From a virus, in the IMG/VR virus record IMGVR_UViG_3300036768_001863, positions 113,476 to 177,475 of that record: a stretch of 64,000 nt of DNA; one strand, written 5' to 3'. A program made the position numbers and the translations under genes. Of this stretch, positions 9,298 to 16,951 are shown piece by piece; position 1 is the stretch's first letter, and each line of letters begins with the position of its first letter. Below the pieces are notes generated by a model that searched no databases, was not told the origin of the DNA, and saw only the letters and a program-made list of their open reading frames with translations.

Positions 9298-11967
9298 CTA
9301 GCGACGGCCGCCACTTGCCAGCTGGGCCAGCGCCTGGGCATTGGCGGACACGCGGTCGCCGATGGAGCCTATCGCTCCGCCGAGCGTGCCGCCGGCCAGA
9401 ATGCCTGGCAACAGGCGGAGCAGGGCCCCATACCTTCCTCCTAACCGACCACCGCCGACCGGCAGCCGTTGCAAGTGGCGTGGCAAGTTGCTCAGTCCCT
9501 GGGACGCCCGCAGGTAGGCGTTGCGCATGGCGGGCATGGCAGTTCTGGCAGGACTCAACAGGTGCTGGGCACCGGCACCGATCATGGAACCGATAGCGGC
9601 GCCGCCAATGCCGATGGGGCCGATGCCCTGGTCGTCAACTGCCTGGGGTTGCTGCTGCGCCGGGGCTGTCTGCGTGCCGAAGAAGAGCGCCTTCTTCGTC
9701 ATCCGTTCCAGTTCCTTGGCGCCACGGCTGACAGGCCCCGTGAAGGTGCGCTGCTTCGTGTACCGCAAGCGCGGTCTCGAAGGGAGGACATCCAAATCGG
9801 AATCCTCCTCATCGGCCTTCTTGGCCCAGGCCACCGTGCTGCGCGCTATCTTGGTCGCCAGCACGCCGCGCTGCTCGCCATTCAGGTGAGGATAGGCGGA
9901 CCGGATCGCCCGCGTCAGCGACTTGCCGGCTAGCAGCTCGCTCTGGAGCTTGCGCACCTGCGCCGCCTTCTCCAGCGGCAGAACCCGGCAGATGTCATCC
10001 AGGTGGCTGCACATCAAACAGGCCGCCTGCTGCCGCACCAGGTCGCTCGCCTTCTTGACGACCGCCGAGCGCATGGCGTTCAACAGCAAGTCAGAAGCCC
10101 GCTTCTGCCGCCGCCGACGCCGGAGAAGGCGACCGATGCCGTAACCCGCCGAACCACCAGCACCCAGAAGACCGCCGCCAATTATCAAGGCGCGCGCTAC
10201 CGGGTCCATCGACTCCCAATTCTTCTGGGCACTGTCCAGCAAGGGTGCAACACGCTCAGCGTAAAAGGCAGGGATGTCCTTCTCCACGAGCCCCCTGGCC
10301 CTCTCCTGCATCGCCTGCCAGCCCTCCTGAAGAGGAGCGCCAAACTGATTATACAGTTTCCGCAGCCAGCCAGGCTCTTCCTCCACATTGCTTGTCGTCG
10401 CACCACTGCCTGCAGCCGCACCACTGCCTGCAGACGCATCGCTCGCTGCGGCCGCATCGCTTGCCGCCGCAGCCGCATCGCCCGCTGCCTTCACGCCTCT
10501 TCTCTTGCGCAGACGCCGGAGAAGACGGCTGAGGCCGTAACCCGACGCACCGCCAGCACCCAGAAGTCCGCCACCAACTATCAAGGCGCGCGCCAACGGG
10601 TCTAGCGACTCCCAATTCTTCTGGGCACTGTCCAGCAAGGGCGAAACACTCTCTGTGTAAAAGGCAGGGATGTCCTTTTCCACGAGCCCCCTGGCTCTGT
10701 CCTGCACCGCCTGCAAGCCCTCATTAAACCTGTTCACCAGGGGAGCGCCATGCTGCTCATACAGTTTCCGCAGCCAGCCAGGCTCTTCCTCCACGTTGCT
10801 TGTCGCCGCACCACTGCCTGCGGCCGCACCACTGCCTGCGGCCGCACCACTGCCTGCGGCCGCATCGCTTGCCGCCGCAGCTGCATCGCCCGCTTCCTTC
10901 TCGCCTCTTCTCTTGCGCCGGCGCCGGCGCTCTATCAGGCGATCCAGGCCGAAGCCGGCCAGGCCGCCAGCTCCCAGAAGTCCGCCGCCAATCAGCAGGG
11001 CACGGGTGGTCGGGTCCAGCTTGTCCAGCCCCAGTCTGCTCCCCAGACGGGACAGCCAGTTCAGACTACCGGAGTCATCAGGCGCTGTAGGCAGAGTTAG
11101 CAAGCTCTTCAGGCGGCGGAGATGCTCATCCTTGATAGGAGACGAAGCTAGCCCGCGATTCAGACGGTGGATAGACTCAGCAGCCGCGATAGGAGGAGAA
11201 GTTAGCCAGCGACTCAGGCTGCGAGAGAGAGGACCAATATAACTATTATCATTGGTAGGAGGCGAAAGTAGCTGGCTCTGCAGTTGCTCAATGTTCTTCA
11301 GATTGCGGCTAAACTCATCTCCGACAGAATCCTGAGACGGAGGAGGTATCTGGCGTCGCAGGTTGCGGAAAAGCCCAAGATTATCATTATTGTTAGAAGG
11401 CGAACTATCATCCTTGGTAGGAGAAATTAGCCAGCGCTGCAGGTGCTGCAGGTTGCGGAGAGGCTCCTCCTCAGCAAGAGGCTGAGGCGGAGCTAGATAT
11501 TTCCTCATGTAGCCGCTGAGAGATGAATCAATAGGCTCTCCACGGGAAGGCGCGGCCATCTTTTGGAACCAAAGACGGCGCACCGCCGGCACGGTCGTCT
11601 CGTACAGCTCCTGGAGTCTCCTAGCCCCCAGGGAAGAACCGGAACCACCGGCCACCCCGGCCCTCTTCTCTCTTCTCCGTGCGTCCATGTCGATCCTCCG
11701 TCTGACGCCGGCGGACGTGCCGGCAGGAAACGTCTCCATGCCAGCCACTCCCCGGGCCGGCCCACCCAGCGCCGCCATGTCCGGCGCACCGTCCACGGCG
11801 CTGCACCTCTTCTCCCTCCCCTTCCCGTTCCCCTTCCCGTTCCCCTTCTTCTGGCCAACGCGCTCCGGCAAGTCCGCGTCGTCCGGGGTATGGGCCTCCC
11901 AGCGCCGCGCCATCTCCGGATCGTTGGCCCACATCCAGCGGCGCTGCGCCTCGCTACGAAAAGGCAT
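9298..11967 (-). CDS. Large glycine-zipper protein with internal tandem repeats (putative virion protein)
   Basis: An 889-residue protein beginning MPFRSEAQRRWMWANDPEMA, a short motif common at the N-terminus of phage proteins of unclear function. Residues about 145-320 contain degenerate repeats with Ser-Pro-Pro and Arg-Trp-Leu elements. Residues about 318-630 are two and a half copies of a 132-138-residue module: Asp-Pro, ARALIVGGGLLGAGG, a poly-basic patch, an Ala/Ser/Gly linker, EEEPGWLRKLY, then GLVEKDIPAFY and LLDSAQKNWES. Each GGGLLGAGG segment is a glycine-zipper membrane candidate. The C-terminal third has a two-Cys patch and more Gly-rich segments. The ATG at 11967 (GGAAGGGAG upstream) is preferred; the open frame extends to 12129, but that part overlaps the next gene. 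Confidence 0.8.
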   Translation of the reverse strand: MPFRSEAQRRWMWANDPEMARRWEAHTPDDADLPERVGQKKGNGKGNGKGREKRCSAVDGAPDMAALGGPARGVAGMETFPAGTSAGVRRRIDMDARRREKRAGVAGGSGSSLGARRLQELYETTVPAVRRLWFQKMAAPSRGEPIDSSLSGYMRKYLAPPQPLAEEEPLRNLQHLQRWLISPTKDDSSPSNNNDNLGLFRNLRRQIPPPSQDSVGDEFSRNLKNIEQLQSQLLSPPTNDNSYIGPLSRSLSRWLTSPPIAAAESIHRLNRGLASSPIKDEHLRRLKSLLTLPTAPDDSGSLNWLSRLGSRLGLDKLDPTTRALLIGGGLLGAGGLAGFGLDRLIERRRRRKRRGEKEAGDAAAAASDAAAGSGAAAGSGAAAGSGAATSNVEEEPGWLRKLYEQHGAPLVNRFNEGLQAVQDRARGLVEKDIPAFYTESVSPLLDSAQKNWESLDPLARALIVGGGLLGAGGASGYGLSRLLRRLRKRRGVKAAGDAAAAASDAAAASDASAGSGAAAGSGATTSNVEEEPGWLRKLYNQFGAPLQEGWQAMQERARGLVEKDIPAFYAERVAPLLDSAQKNWESMDPVARALIIGGGLLGAGGSAGYGIGRLLRRRRRQKRASDLLLNAMRSAVVKKASDLVRQQAACLMCSHLDDICRVLPLEKAAQVRKLQSELLAGKSLTRAIRSAYPHLNGEQRGVLATKIARSTVAWAKKADEEDSDLDVLPSRPRLRYTKQRTFTGPVSRGAKELERMTKKALFFGTQTAPAQQQPQAVDDQGIGPIGIGGAAIGSMIGAGAQHLLSPARTAMPAMRNAYLRASQGLSNLPRHLQRLPVGGGRLGGRYGALLRLLPGILAGGTLGGAIGSIGDRVSANAQALAQLASGGRR
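10090..11016 (-). repeat. Tandem in-frame duplication, 2.5 copies of about 400 bp
   Basis: Copy 1 spans about 11016-10603, copy 2 10602-10207 and partial copy 3 10206-10090. Each starts at an Asp-Pro before the glycine-zipper segment. Copies share EEEPGWLRKLY, RARGLVEKDIPAFY and LLDSAQKNWES nearly unchanged, while the Ala/Ser/Gly linker differs in length, which suggests recent duplication with slippage. Confidence 0.85.
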
Positions 11968-11995
11968 GACTGGTTCTCCCTTCCTGTCGGCGCAA

Positions 11996-12523
11996 CTATC
12001 CTTCACCCCTACCTGCCGCTTCCTTATCCCCGCCCTCTCCGTCCCGGAGGAAAAATCGGAGGCAGCGCTCCTCGGTGCCGGCCGGCAGGACGCCCCGGAA
12101 CCGGTCCAGATAGGACAGCAAGGCCCCACGGAGAAGCTGACGGTCCACGGAAACGTGGACCTCCTGGTCCTCGTCGGTGCCCAACGTCAGACGGTAACGG
12201 CCGGTAGGGACCACTACCCCGGCAGCGGGACAGCGCAGGAACTGCCGCGCGCACAGGATGCGGAACAGACCGCCGCGCGTGTGCAGGGCGAGCGAGTTCT
12301 CCACCCACTCCGAGGACCAGCCGTCCGGGCCAGAGGAGACCGGCGGCGCCGCGTCCGTCTCTGCCTCGGACAGGAACCCTTCCAGATAGGCCACGCCAGC
12401 AAGCACCTGGCGCAGGCCGAACGCCAGCTCGGGGTGGTCTGTCTCCCGGAGTAGACCGTCCGCAAGTAGCAGCAGGCGCCGCAGCTCGCCACGGGACGGA
12501 AAGTTGGCGGGCAACACCGGCAT
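11996..12523 (-). CDS. Hypothetical protein, 175 residues
   Basis: No family recognised. Residues 10-55 are Leu-rich and helical (ELRRLLLLADGLLRET, FGLRQVLAGVAYLEGF); the middle looks like a beta-rich segment around GRYRLTLGTDEDQEVHVSVD; the C-terminus is charged. The ATG at 12523 has GGAGGAAAGG two bases upstream. The stop is 28 bases before the start of the tandem-repeat protein, so the two are likely co-transcribed, and it may be an accessory of that protein. Confidence 0.7.
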   Translation of the reverse strand: MPVLPANFPSRGELRRLLLLADGLLRETDHPELAFGLRQVLAGVAYLEGFLSEAETDAAPPVSSGPDGWSSEWVENSLALHTRGGLFRILCARQFLRCPAAGVVVPTGRYRLTLGTDEDQEVHVSVDRQLLRGALLSYLDRFRGVLPAGTEERCLRFFLRDGEGGDKEAAGRGEG

Positions 12524-12640
12524 GGCCTTTCCTCCATGAAACAGCCAGCCAGCATTATCTCGTTTTAACGGGTGTCACGCCAGGCGGACCTGGGGGCTCC
12601 GCCCACGATGGGATCCAACCCACATCACCCATCATCCACC

Positions 12641-13093
12641 TCAACGGGGCGTCCACGGAAGAGAAGGAAAAGTGGAAACGTTGCCTTCCAGAGTGTCTTG
12701 TCCAGGGGCGTCGCTGCCCGTCACGGCGATGGCATGGCACTCCTGCATGGTGCCAGGGACGTGAGTACCCGGGCAGATCACCAGCGTGTCGTTGTTGGAC
12801 AGCCGGACGCCGTGGTTGAAGTCCACGAAGAAGTTCTCCACGACACGGTTCCTCTGCAAGAAGTCGCTCGCCCAGGACAGAAAAGCGCCGACCGGGGCAG
12901 AGGCCAGCTCGCGGGCCAGGTCCAGCGCCTGCGGCTGCGGTCCCTCCATCCAGCGGCGAGCCGCCGCCTCCCTGTGCTCCTCCACGTACCGGTCCCACAG
13001 GTACTGAAGCAGATGGGGCAGACTAGCCTGCCTGCGGGGGACGCCGCCATCGCCAGCAGAAGTGATAGGATGGATCGAAGCAGATGGGAACAT
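12641..13093 (-). CDS. Hypothetical protein, 150 residues
   Basis: No family recognised. It is mostly helical to residue 90 (LPHLLQYLWDRYVEEHREAA, DLARELASAPVGAFLSWASD), then beta-like with VICPGTHVPGTMQECHAIAV near the C-terminus. The start at 13093 (MFPSASIHP) is chosen because an AAGGAAA-type site precedes it and the open frame beyond it is Arg/Ser-rich shadow. A short repeated GAACTTCTC-type word lies in the 52-base gap to the next gene. Confidence 0.65.
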   Translation of the reverse strand: MFPSASIHPITSAGDGGVPRRQASLPHLLQYLWDRYVEEHREAAARRWMEGPQPQALDLARELASAPVGAFLSWASDFLQRNRVVENFFVDFNHGVRLSNNDTLVICPGTHVPGTMQECHAIAVTGSDAPGQDTLEGNVSTFPSLPWTPR

Positions 13094-13145
13094 AGGCCAT
13101 TTCCTTTCTGAACTTCTCTGGAACTTCTCCGGGTCAGAGTGAGGG

Positions 13146-13769
13146 TCAGACCGTCTCGTCGCTGCCCTCGCAGTCGAAAAAGTACATCTGCACCAGCCGG
13201 CCATTATCGACACGGGTGCCAAAGTAGCGGTTGCCAGCATGGCACAGACGCGCGTTCCAGATGGCCAGACGGTTGTACACGTTGCCAATGACGTCCACCA
13301 CCTCCCAGGCCGTAGGGTCCAGCAGCTTGTCCTCGTACATCTGCCGCTGGGCCAGCGCCAGCGGAATGCGGCGCAAGCGGGCGGACTCCTCCGGCGTGCG
13401 GCCGCCCGTCGCCCGGGAGCGGACTAGCACCGTGCCAGCCTCCGGCGGCGCCTGCGGCGTCAGATAGATCACGGCGGCGTAACTCTGCGCGTCGCTGTGG
13501 TAGACAACCTGGTCGCCGCCCAGCGACACCTGGAAGCAGCCGTTGAAGCCGTGCTCCTCCCAGCGCGTGATCTTCCGACCCAGGTAATGCTCAAAGCGCT
13601 CCTTGACGCCCGGCCACAGGAAGCGCTGCTCGGAGCGCTGCACCTTGTACTGGGCATGGTTGCGGACGTAGCGCTGCCGCAGGGCCAGGGCTCGCACCGC
13701 GTCCGGGTCGGCCAGAAAATCGTCCACGATGACCAGGTTGGGGCGTGGCTGGTTCAGCTGCGGCGTCAT
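13146..13769 (-). CDS. 2-oxoglutarate/Fe(II) oxygenase-like protein (DUF6445-like)
   Basis: A 207-residue protein. VVYHSDAQSYAAVIYLTP has the H-x-D iron-binding pair, IWNARLCHAGNRYFG supplies the distal His, and NGRLVQMYFFD an Arg that could hold 2-oxoglutarate. The pattern fits the double-stranded beta-helix oxygenase superfamily and is close to what I know of DUF6445; the substrate is unknown. Its ATG (13769) overlaps the stop of the tubulin-like GTPase gene (ATGA), so translation is probably coupled. Confidence 0.65.
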   Translation of the reverse strand: MTPQLNQPRPNLVIVDDFLADPDAVRALALRQRYVRNHAQYKVQRSEQRFLWPGVKERFEHYLGRKITRWEEHGFNGCFQVSLGGDQVVYHSDAQSYAAVIYLTPQAPPEAGTVLVRSRATGGRTPEESARLRRIPLALAQRQMYEDKLLDPTAWEVVDVIGNVYNRLAIWNARLCHAGNRYFGTRVDNGRLVQMYFFDCEGSDETV

Positions 13770-15043
13770 GCAACCCCCAGATGACGTGCCGGCGAAGAGA
13801 CAGACAGACCCCCCGAGAGCATGCCCGCCTTGCGGGCCAGCTCCTGCAAGCGGTCGTGCGGCGGGTCAAGCTCCGAGATCATGGTGTAACACTGCAAACC
13901 ATCGTCGTCGCCCGGGTAGATGCCGCGGTGGATGACGGTGGGGCGGCCGTCCCCCTCCGGGTAGGCGGAGCCGACAATGCGGTCCAGCATGGTGAAGCCG
14001 GCGGCAAAAAAGTCCTTGCTGAAGGTGTGCAGCACCTCCCGGCTCCCCACGAACACGCAGGCCGCCTTCCTGCCCGTGCGCAGGTCCACCTGGGCCAGGA
14101 CGCTCTCGGCCAGCTGCTCGCGGATGGCCGTGGAGATGTCCGCCGGCCCCTGGACCCGGTCCAGGGGAATGTCCGCCGAGCCCATGACGACTACGCCGCC
14201 GTCCAGCAGCTGGGCCAGCTCGCTGCGGTCAAAGGTGATGTACGGGCTCTTGCAGGCCGCCAGCTGGTTGAACAGGTGAAGCAGCCGGCTGACCAAGAAG
14301 TTGCTTTTGGGCAGCAGCTCGCCCATCGCCGGCTGGTACAGGGAATGCACACGGTCATTGTCAATGACAACCAGAGGGCTGACCCGGTCGGCCAGCAGCT
14401 CGCGGAAGGCCGCGACCGCGTTGCGACAGACCGTCTGGCCCTCGTCCACGGACGGCAAGGACACCAGCGCGCCGACACGCGGCGTCTGACCCTTGCTCTC
14501 CATGTACTTCCGGGCCAGCCGAACCAGTGGCAGCGCTGTCCCCGAGCCCGTGCCGCCGCCCAGGCCGACACAGATCAAGGCATAGTCCAGGTCGTTGCCC
14601 CAGGCGCGCTGGAAGAGTTCCCAGACCTCCTCGTCGCGGCCAGCGAGCGCCTGCCGCGCCCGCTGCATGTCCTTCATGGCGCCGCCGGTGCCAAGGGACA
14701 GCAGGGGCACCTTGGGGTCGATGCCGTCACTGTCCTGGTCGGTCGTGTTGAAGGTGCCAACGCGACGGTAGCCCAGCTCCCAGAAAGCGTGGGCCATGCG
14801 CCCACCCCCCTGGCCGGTGCCCACGAAGGCCAGACGGAAGGCCGTGTCGTAGGGGAAGGAGTCGTGGATGACGACCTGGCGGGCCGCCGGCCGGTGCGCG
14901 GCCGGGCTCAGGCGGGACGCCAGGTTGCCGAGGCCGACAGGCGCGGCCGCCGGCCCACTCTTCACCCCTCCTCCTCCCTTTCCTCCCTCTTTCCTCCCCG
15001 CCGCGGCGGACGGAGACTGCCGTGGTGTCCTGTCAGCAGCCAT
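13766..15043 (-). CDS. Tubulin/FtsZ-family GTPase
   Basis: A 425-residue protein. After a low-complexity N-terminus (about 1-55), the GTPase domain shows FVGTGQGGGRMAHAF (phosphate-binding loop) and the tubulin signature GLGGGTGSGTA, then helical and beta elements typical of the superfamily (VSPLVVIDNDRV, GGVVVMGSADIPLD). Phage members such as PhuZ form filaments that centre replicating DNA, but this one is longer at the N-terminus and FtsZ- or CetZ-like relationships cannot be excluded without alignment. The start at 15043 (MAADRTPRQ) follows AAGGAGGAG; the longer open frame is discounted. It sits in a run with the oxygenase and two glycosyltransferases. Confidence 0.85.
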   Translation of the reverse strand: MAADRTPRQSPSAAAGRKEGGKGGGGVKSGPAAAPVGLGNLASRLSPAAHRPAARQVVIHDSFPYDTAFRLAFVGTGQGGGRMAHAFWELGYRRVGTFNTTDQDSDGIDPKVPLLSLGTGGAMKDMQRARQALAGRDEEVWELFQRAWGNDLDYALICVGLGGGTGSGTALPLVRLARKYMESKGQTPRVGALVSLPSVDEGQTVCRNAVAAFRELLADRVSPLVVIDNDRVHSLYQPAMGELLPKSNFLVSRLLHLFNQLAACKSPYITFDRSELAQLLDGGVVVMGSADIPLDRVQGPADISTAIREQLAESVLAQVDLRTGRKAACVFVGSREVLHTFSKDFFAAGFTMLDRIVGSAYPEGDGRPTVIHRGIYPGDDDGLQCYTMISELDPPHDRLQELARKAGMLSGGLSVSSPARHLGVA

Positions 15044-15108
15044 GTAGCTTGCTCCTCCTTGACTCTCTAACTTGCAACTCGCCATGCCTCCCCGCTGCCG
15101 AACTCCCG

Positions 15109-16170
15109 TCATGCCGTCCAGACGGCGGACCACAGCTCATTGAAGCGCCGCCGGTGCTCGTCCAGATGCCACGGCTGCTGCTGCAAGCGCAGCAACGTCC
15201 ACTTGTCGGCCAGCACCTCCGCGCAGGACGACAGGGACTGGCCGAAGGAAGGCACTGCCACGGGCGCCTGGGACGGGCCGGTGCGGACCTCGCAGGGCAC
15301 CAGCACTCCGTTGATCCCCGGGGCAATCAGCTCGCTGTACGGCTCCACGTCATAGGCGATGCACGCCGCGCCGCAGGCCAGAGCGCGTGTGACGTGGATG
15401 CCAAAGTCGCTGCGCACGCCGGCGACAAACACCCAATCGTGACGGTGCAGCTCGCGGACCTGCTCCACCAGGTTGGCGGCCAAGCGCACGTGGCGGAAGC
15501 GGTGGCCCCAGCGGCTGGCCAGGCGCTTGATCTGCCGCCGGTCCTGCCGCGCCCAGGACTTGAGAGACAGCAGCGTGATCTCGACCTTCTGGTGCAGCCC
15601 CAACAGGTCATCGGCCAGCTGAAGGAGCAGCGGGCCGCTGAAGTCAATGGCAGCCGCATCGCACAGGAAACAGACGCGCAGGACGGCGTCCGCCACCGTG
15701 CCGTCACGCTGCACGCTCGGCAGACCAGACTCCCACTTGCACCAGGTCAACTTGCTGCTGTCCACGTCCCTCCGGCCAGCAAAGGCCAGCGTCCGCAAAC
15801 GGTCGCAACAAACCTTGCTGGGGCAGACCACATGGTCGTACAGCGCCACTGACTCCACGTCCGCCGGCCGCAACGCATGCCAGCACGGCACCAGCACCTG
15901 CCGCGCCTTCTCCGCCACCAGCTGGGTCTGCCGCCGGACCTCCGGGTCGCAGACAAAGTGGGTGACAGCCATGCACCCCCGCACTGCCCGGTACAGGCCG
16001 TCGCCCTTGCCCGACAAGACCCGCTGGTCCCAAAAGGAGTGAATGCCGGCCTCGTGCCGTCCGACCGCCACGAGACGGACCGTGAGTCCCAGCGAGATCC
16101 CCAGGTCTGCCAACCGGATCGCTGCCGCGGTGGCCTCGCAACGGCCATAGGGCGCGACAATCCCGATCAT
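15109..16170 (-). CDS. Glycosyltransferase, GT4-like (GT-B fold)
   Basis: A 353-residue protein beginning MIGIVAPYGRCEATAAAIRL, a Rossmann-like opening. The donor-binding half is shown by RSDFGIHVTRALACGAACIA followed by DVEPYSELIAPGINGVLVP, the family 1/4-type E-x7-E region. Probably transfers a sugar to a phage or host acceptor. The start at 16170 overlaps the stop of the upstream glycosyltransferase by ATGA, indicating a two-gene translationally coupled pair. The open frame extends upstream, but only as a shadow of that gene. Confidence 0.75.
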   Translation of the reverse strand: MIGIVAPYGRCEATAAAIRLADLGISLGLTVRLVAVGRHEAGIHSFWDQRVLSGKGDGLYRAVRGCMAVTHFVCDPEVRRQTQLVAEKARQVLVPCWHALRPADVESVALYDHVVCPSKVCCDRLRTLAFAGRRDVDSSKLTWCKWESGLPSVQRDGTVADAVLRVCFLCDAAAIDFSGPLLLQLADDLLGLHQKVEITLLSLKSWARQDRRQIKRLASRWGHRFRHVRLAANLVEQVRELHRHDWVFVAGVRSDFGIHVTRALACGAACIAYDVEPYSELIAPGINGVLVPCEVRTGPSQAPVAVPSFGQSLSSCAEVLADKWTLLRLQQQPWHLDEHRRRFNELWSAVWTA

Positions 16171-16931
16171 GCCCGCCACTTCTTCCGTAACCACTGTCCA
16201 CGACGGTACTTGTCCCCCCGCGTCACCGACCGGTAATGGAACACGAAGCTGCCAGGGCAGAAGCCGGCCCGCAGACCAGCGGCCCGCCAGCGCTGCTGCA
16301 ACTCGTACTCCTGCAAGGTCATGAGTGGGGTCGGGTTCCTCTGCCCCCGCGCATTGGTGTCGTTGCGCGGCCGAAACGGCTGGCCGTCCGCGTAGCAGTG
16401 GTCCCACCAGGTCCGCGTCCTGGCCAGCAGACAGAAGCCGTTCAGGCGCCCCGCCACGCACAACAGGCCGTGCCGGGCGCGCAGGCGGGCAGCCGTCTCG
16501 GCAATGTCCTCTTCCCGGTCGGACGGGACGTAACCATCCAGCCAGCGGCGGACCTCCTGCGCCGCCTCGCTGCCCGGGGCGTTGCTGACCGGACCGGCCA
16601 GGTCCAGGTTTCCAGCAGACAGGTGGTGCAGCAGTGGCTCGCACCAGCCCGGAGAAAACAGCACGTCGCTGTTGGTCACGCAGGTAAAGGTGCAGTCCGC
16701 CTCCCGGGCCAGACGCAATCCCGCGTTCCAGGCGGCCGTCAGGCCCGAATTACGGGACAGACGGAGGAAGACCGTGGACGGCAGGTTCGCCGGCCGCGGC
16801 TCCTCGCTGGCATCGTCCACCACCACGACCTCCGCCGGCACCGGCCGCGTGTGCCGGAGGGCAGACTGGATAGCATCCTGGGCGTAGTCCCAATGGTTGT
16901 AGACCGGGATGACAATGCCCAGCTTGTCCAC
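16167..16931 (-). CDS. Glycosyltransferase family 2 (GT-A fold)
   Basis: A 254-residue protein. It opens with DKLGIVIPVYNHWDYAQDAI; EVVVVDDASEE is the nucleotide-binding strand; SGLTAAWNAGLRLA and FTCVTNSDVLFSPGW (the D-x-D-type site) follow; then LNGFCLLARTRTWWDHC and FVFHYRSVT. The order matches rhamnosyl or glucosyl GT2 enzymes. A GTG start at 16931 is preferred because AAGGAGG lies nine bases upstream and it starts just after the portal stop at 16952. Coupled to the GT4-like enzyme downstream; together they may glycosylate virion protein or host surface polymer. Confidence 0.8.
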   Translation of the reverse strand: MDKLGIVIPVYNHWDYAQDAIQSALRHTRPVPAEVVVVDDASEEPRPANLPSTVFLRLSRNSGLTAAWNAGLRLAREADCTFTCVTNSDVLFSPGWCEPLLHHLSAGNLDLAGPVSNAPGSEAAQEVRRWLDGYVPSDREEDIAETAARLRARHGLLCVAGRLNGFCLLARTRTWWDHCYADGQPFRPRNDTNARGQRNPTPLMTLQEYELQQRWRAAGLRAGFCPGSFVFHYRSVTRGDKYRRGQWLRKKWRA

Positions 16932-16951
16932 ACCCACGCGCCTCCTTGGTC

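Noticed and set aside
10197-10615. Short minus-strand frames inside the tandem-repeat protein (93 and 88 codons)
   Set aside because: Repeated Arg/Gln/Met words are the out-of-frame reading of the Ala/Ser/Gly linkers.
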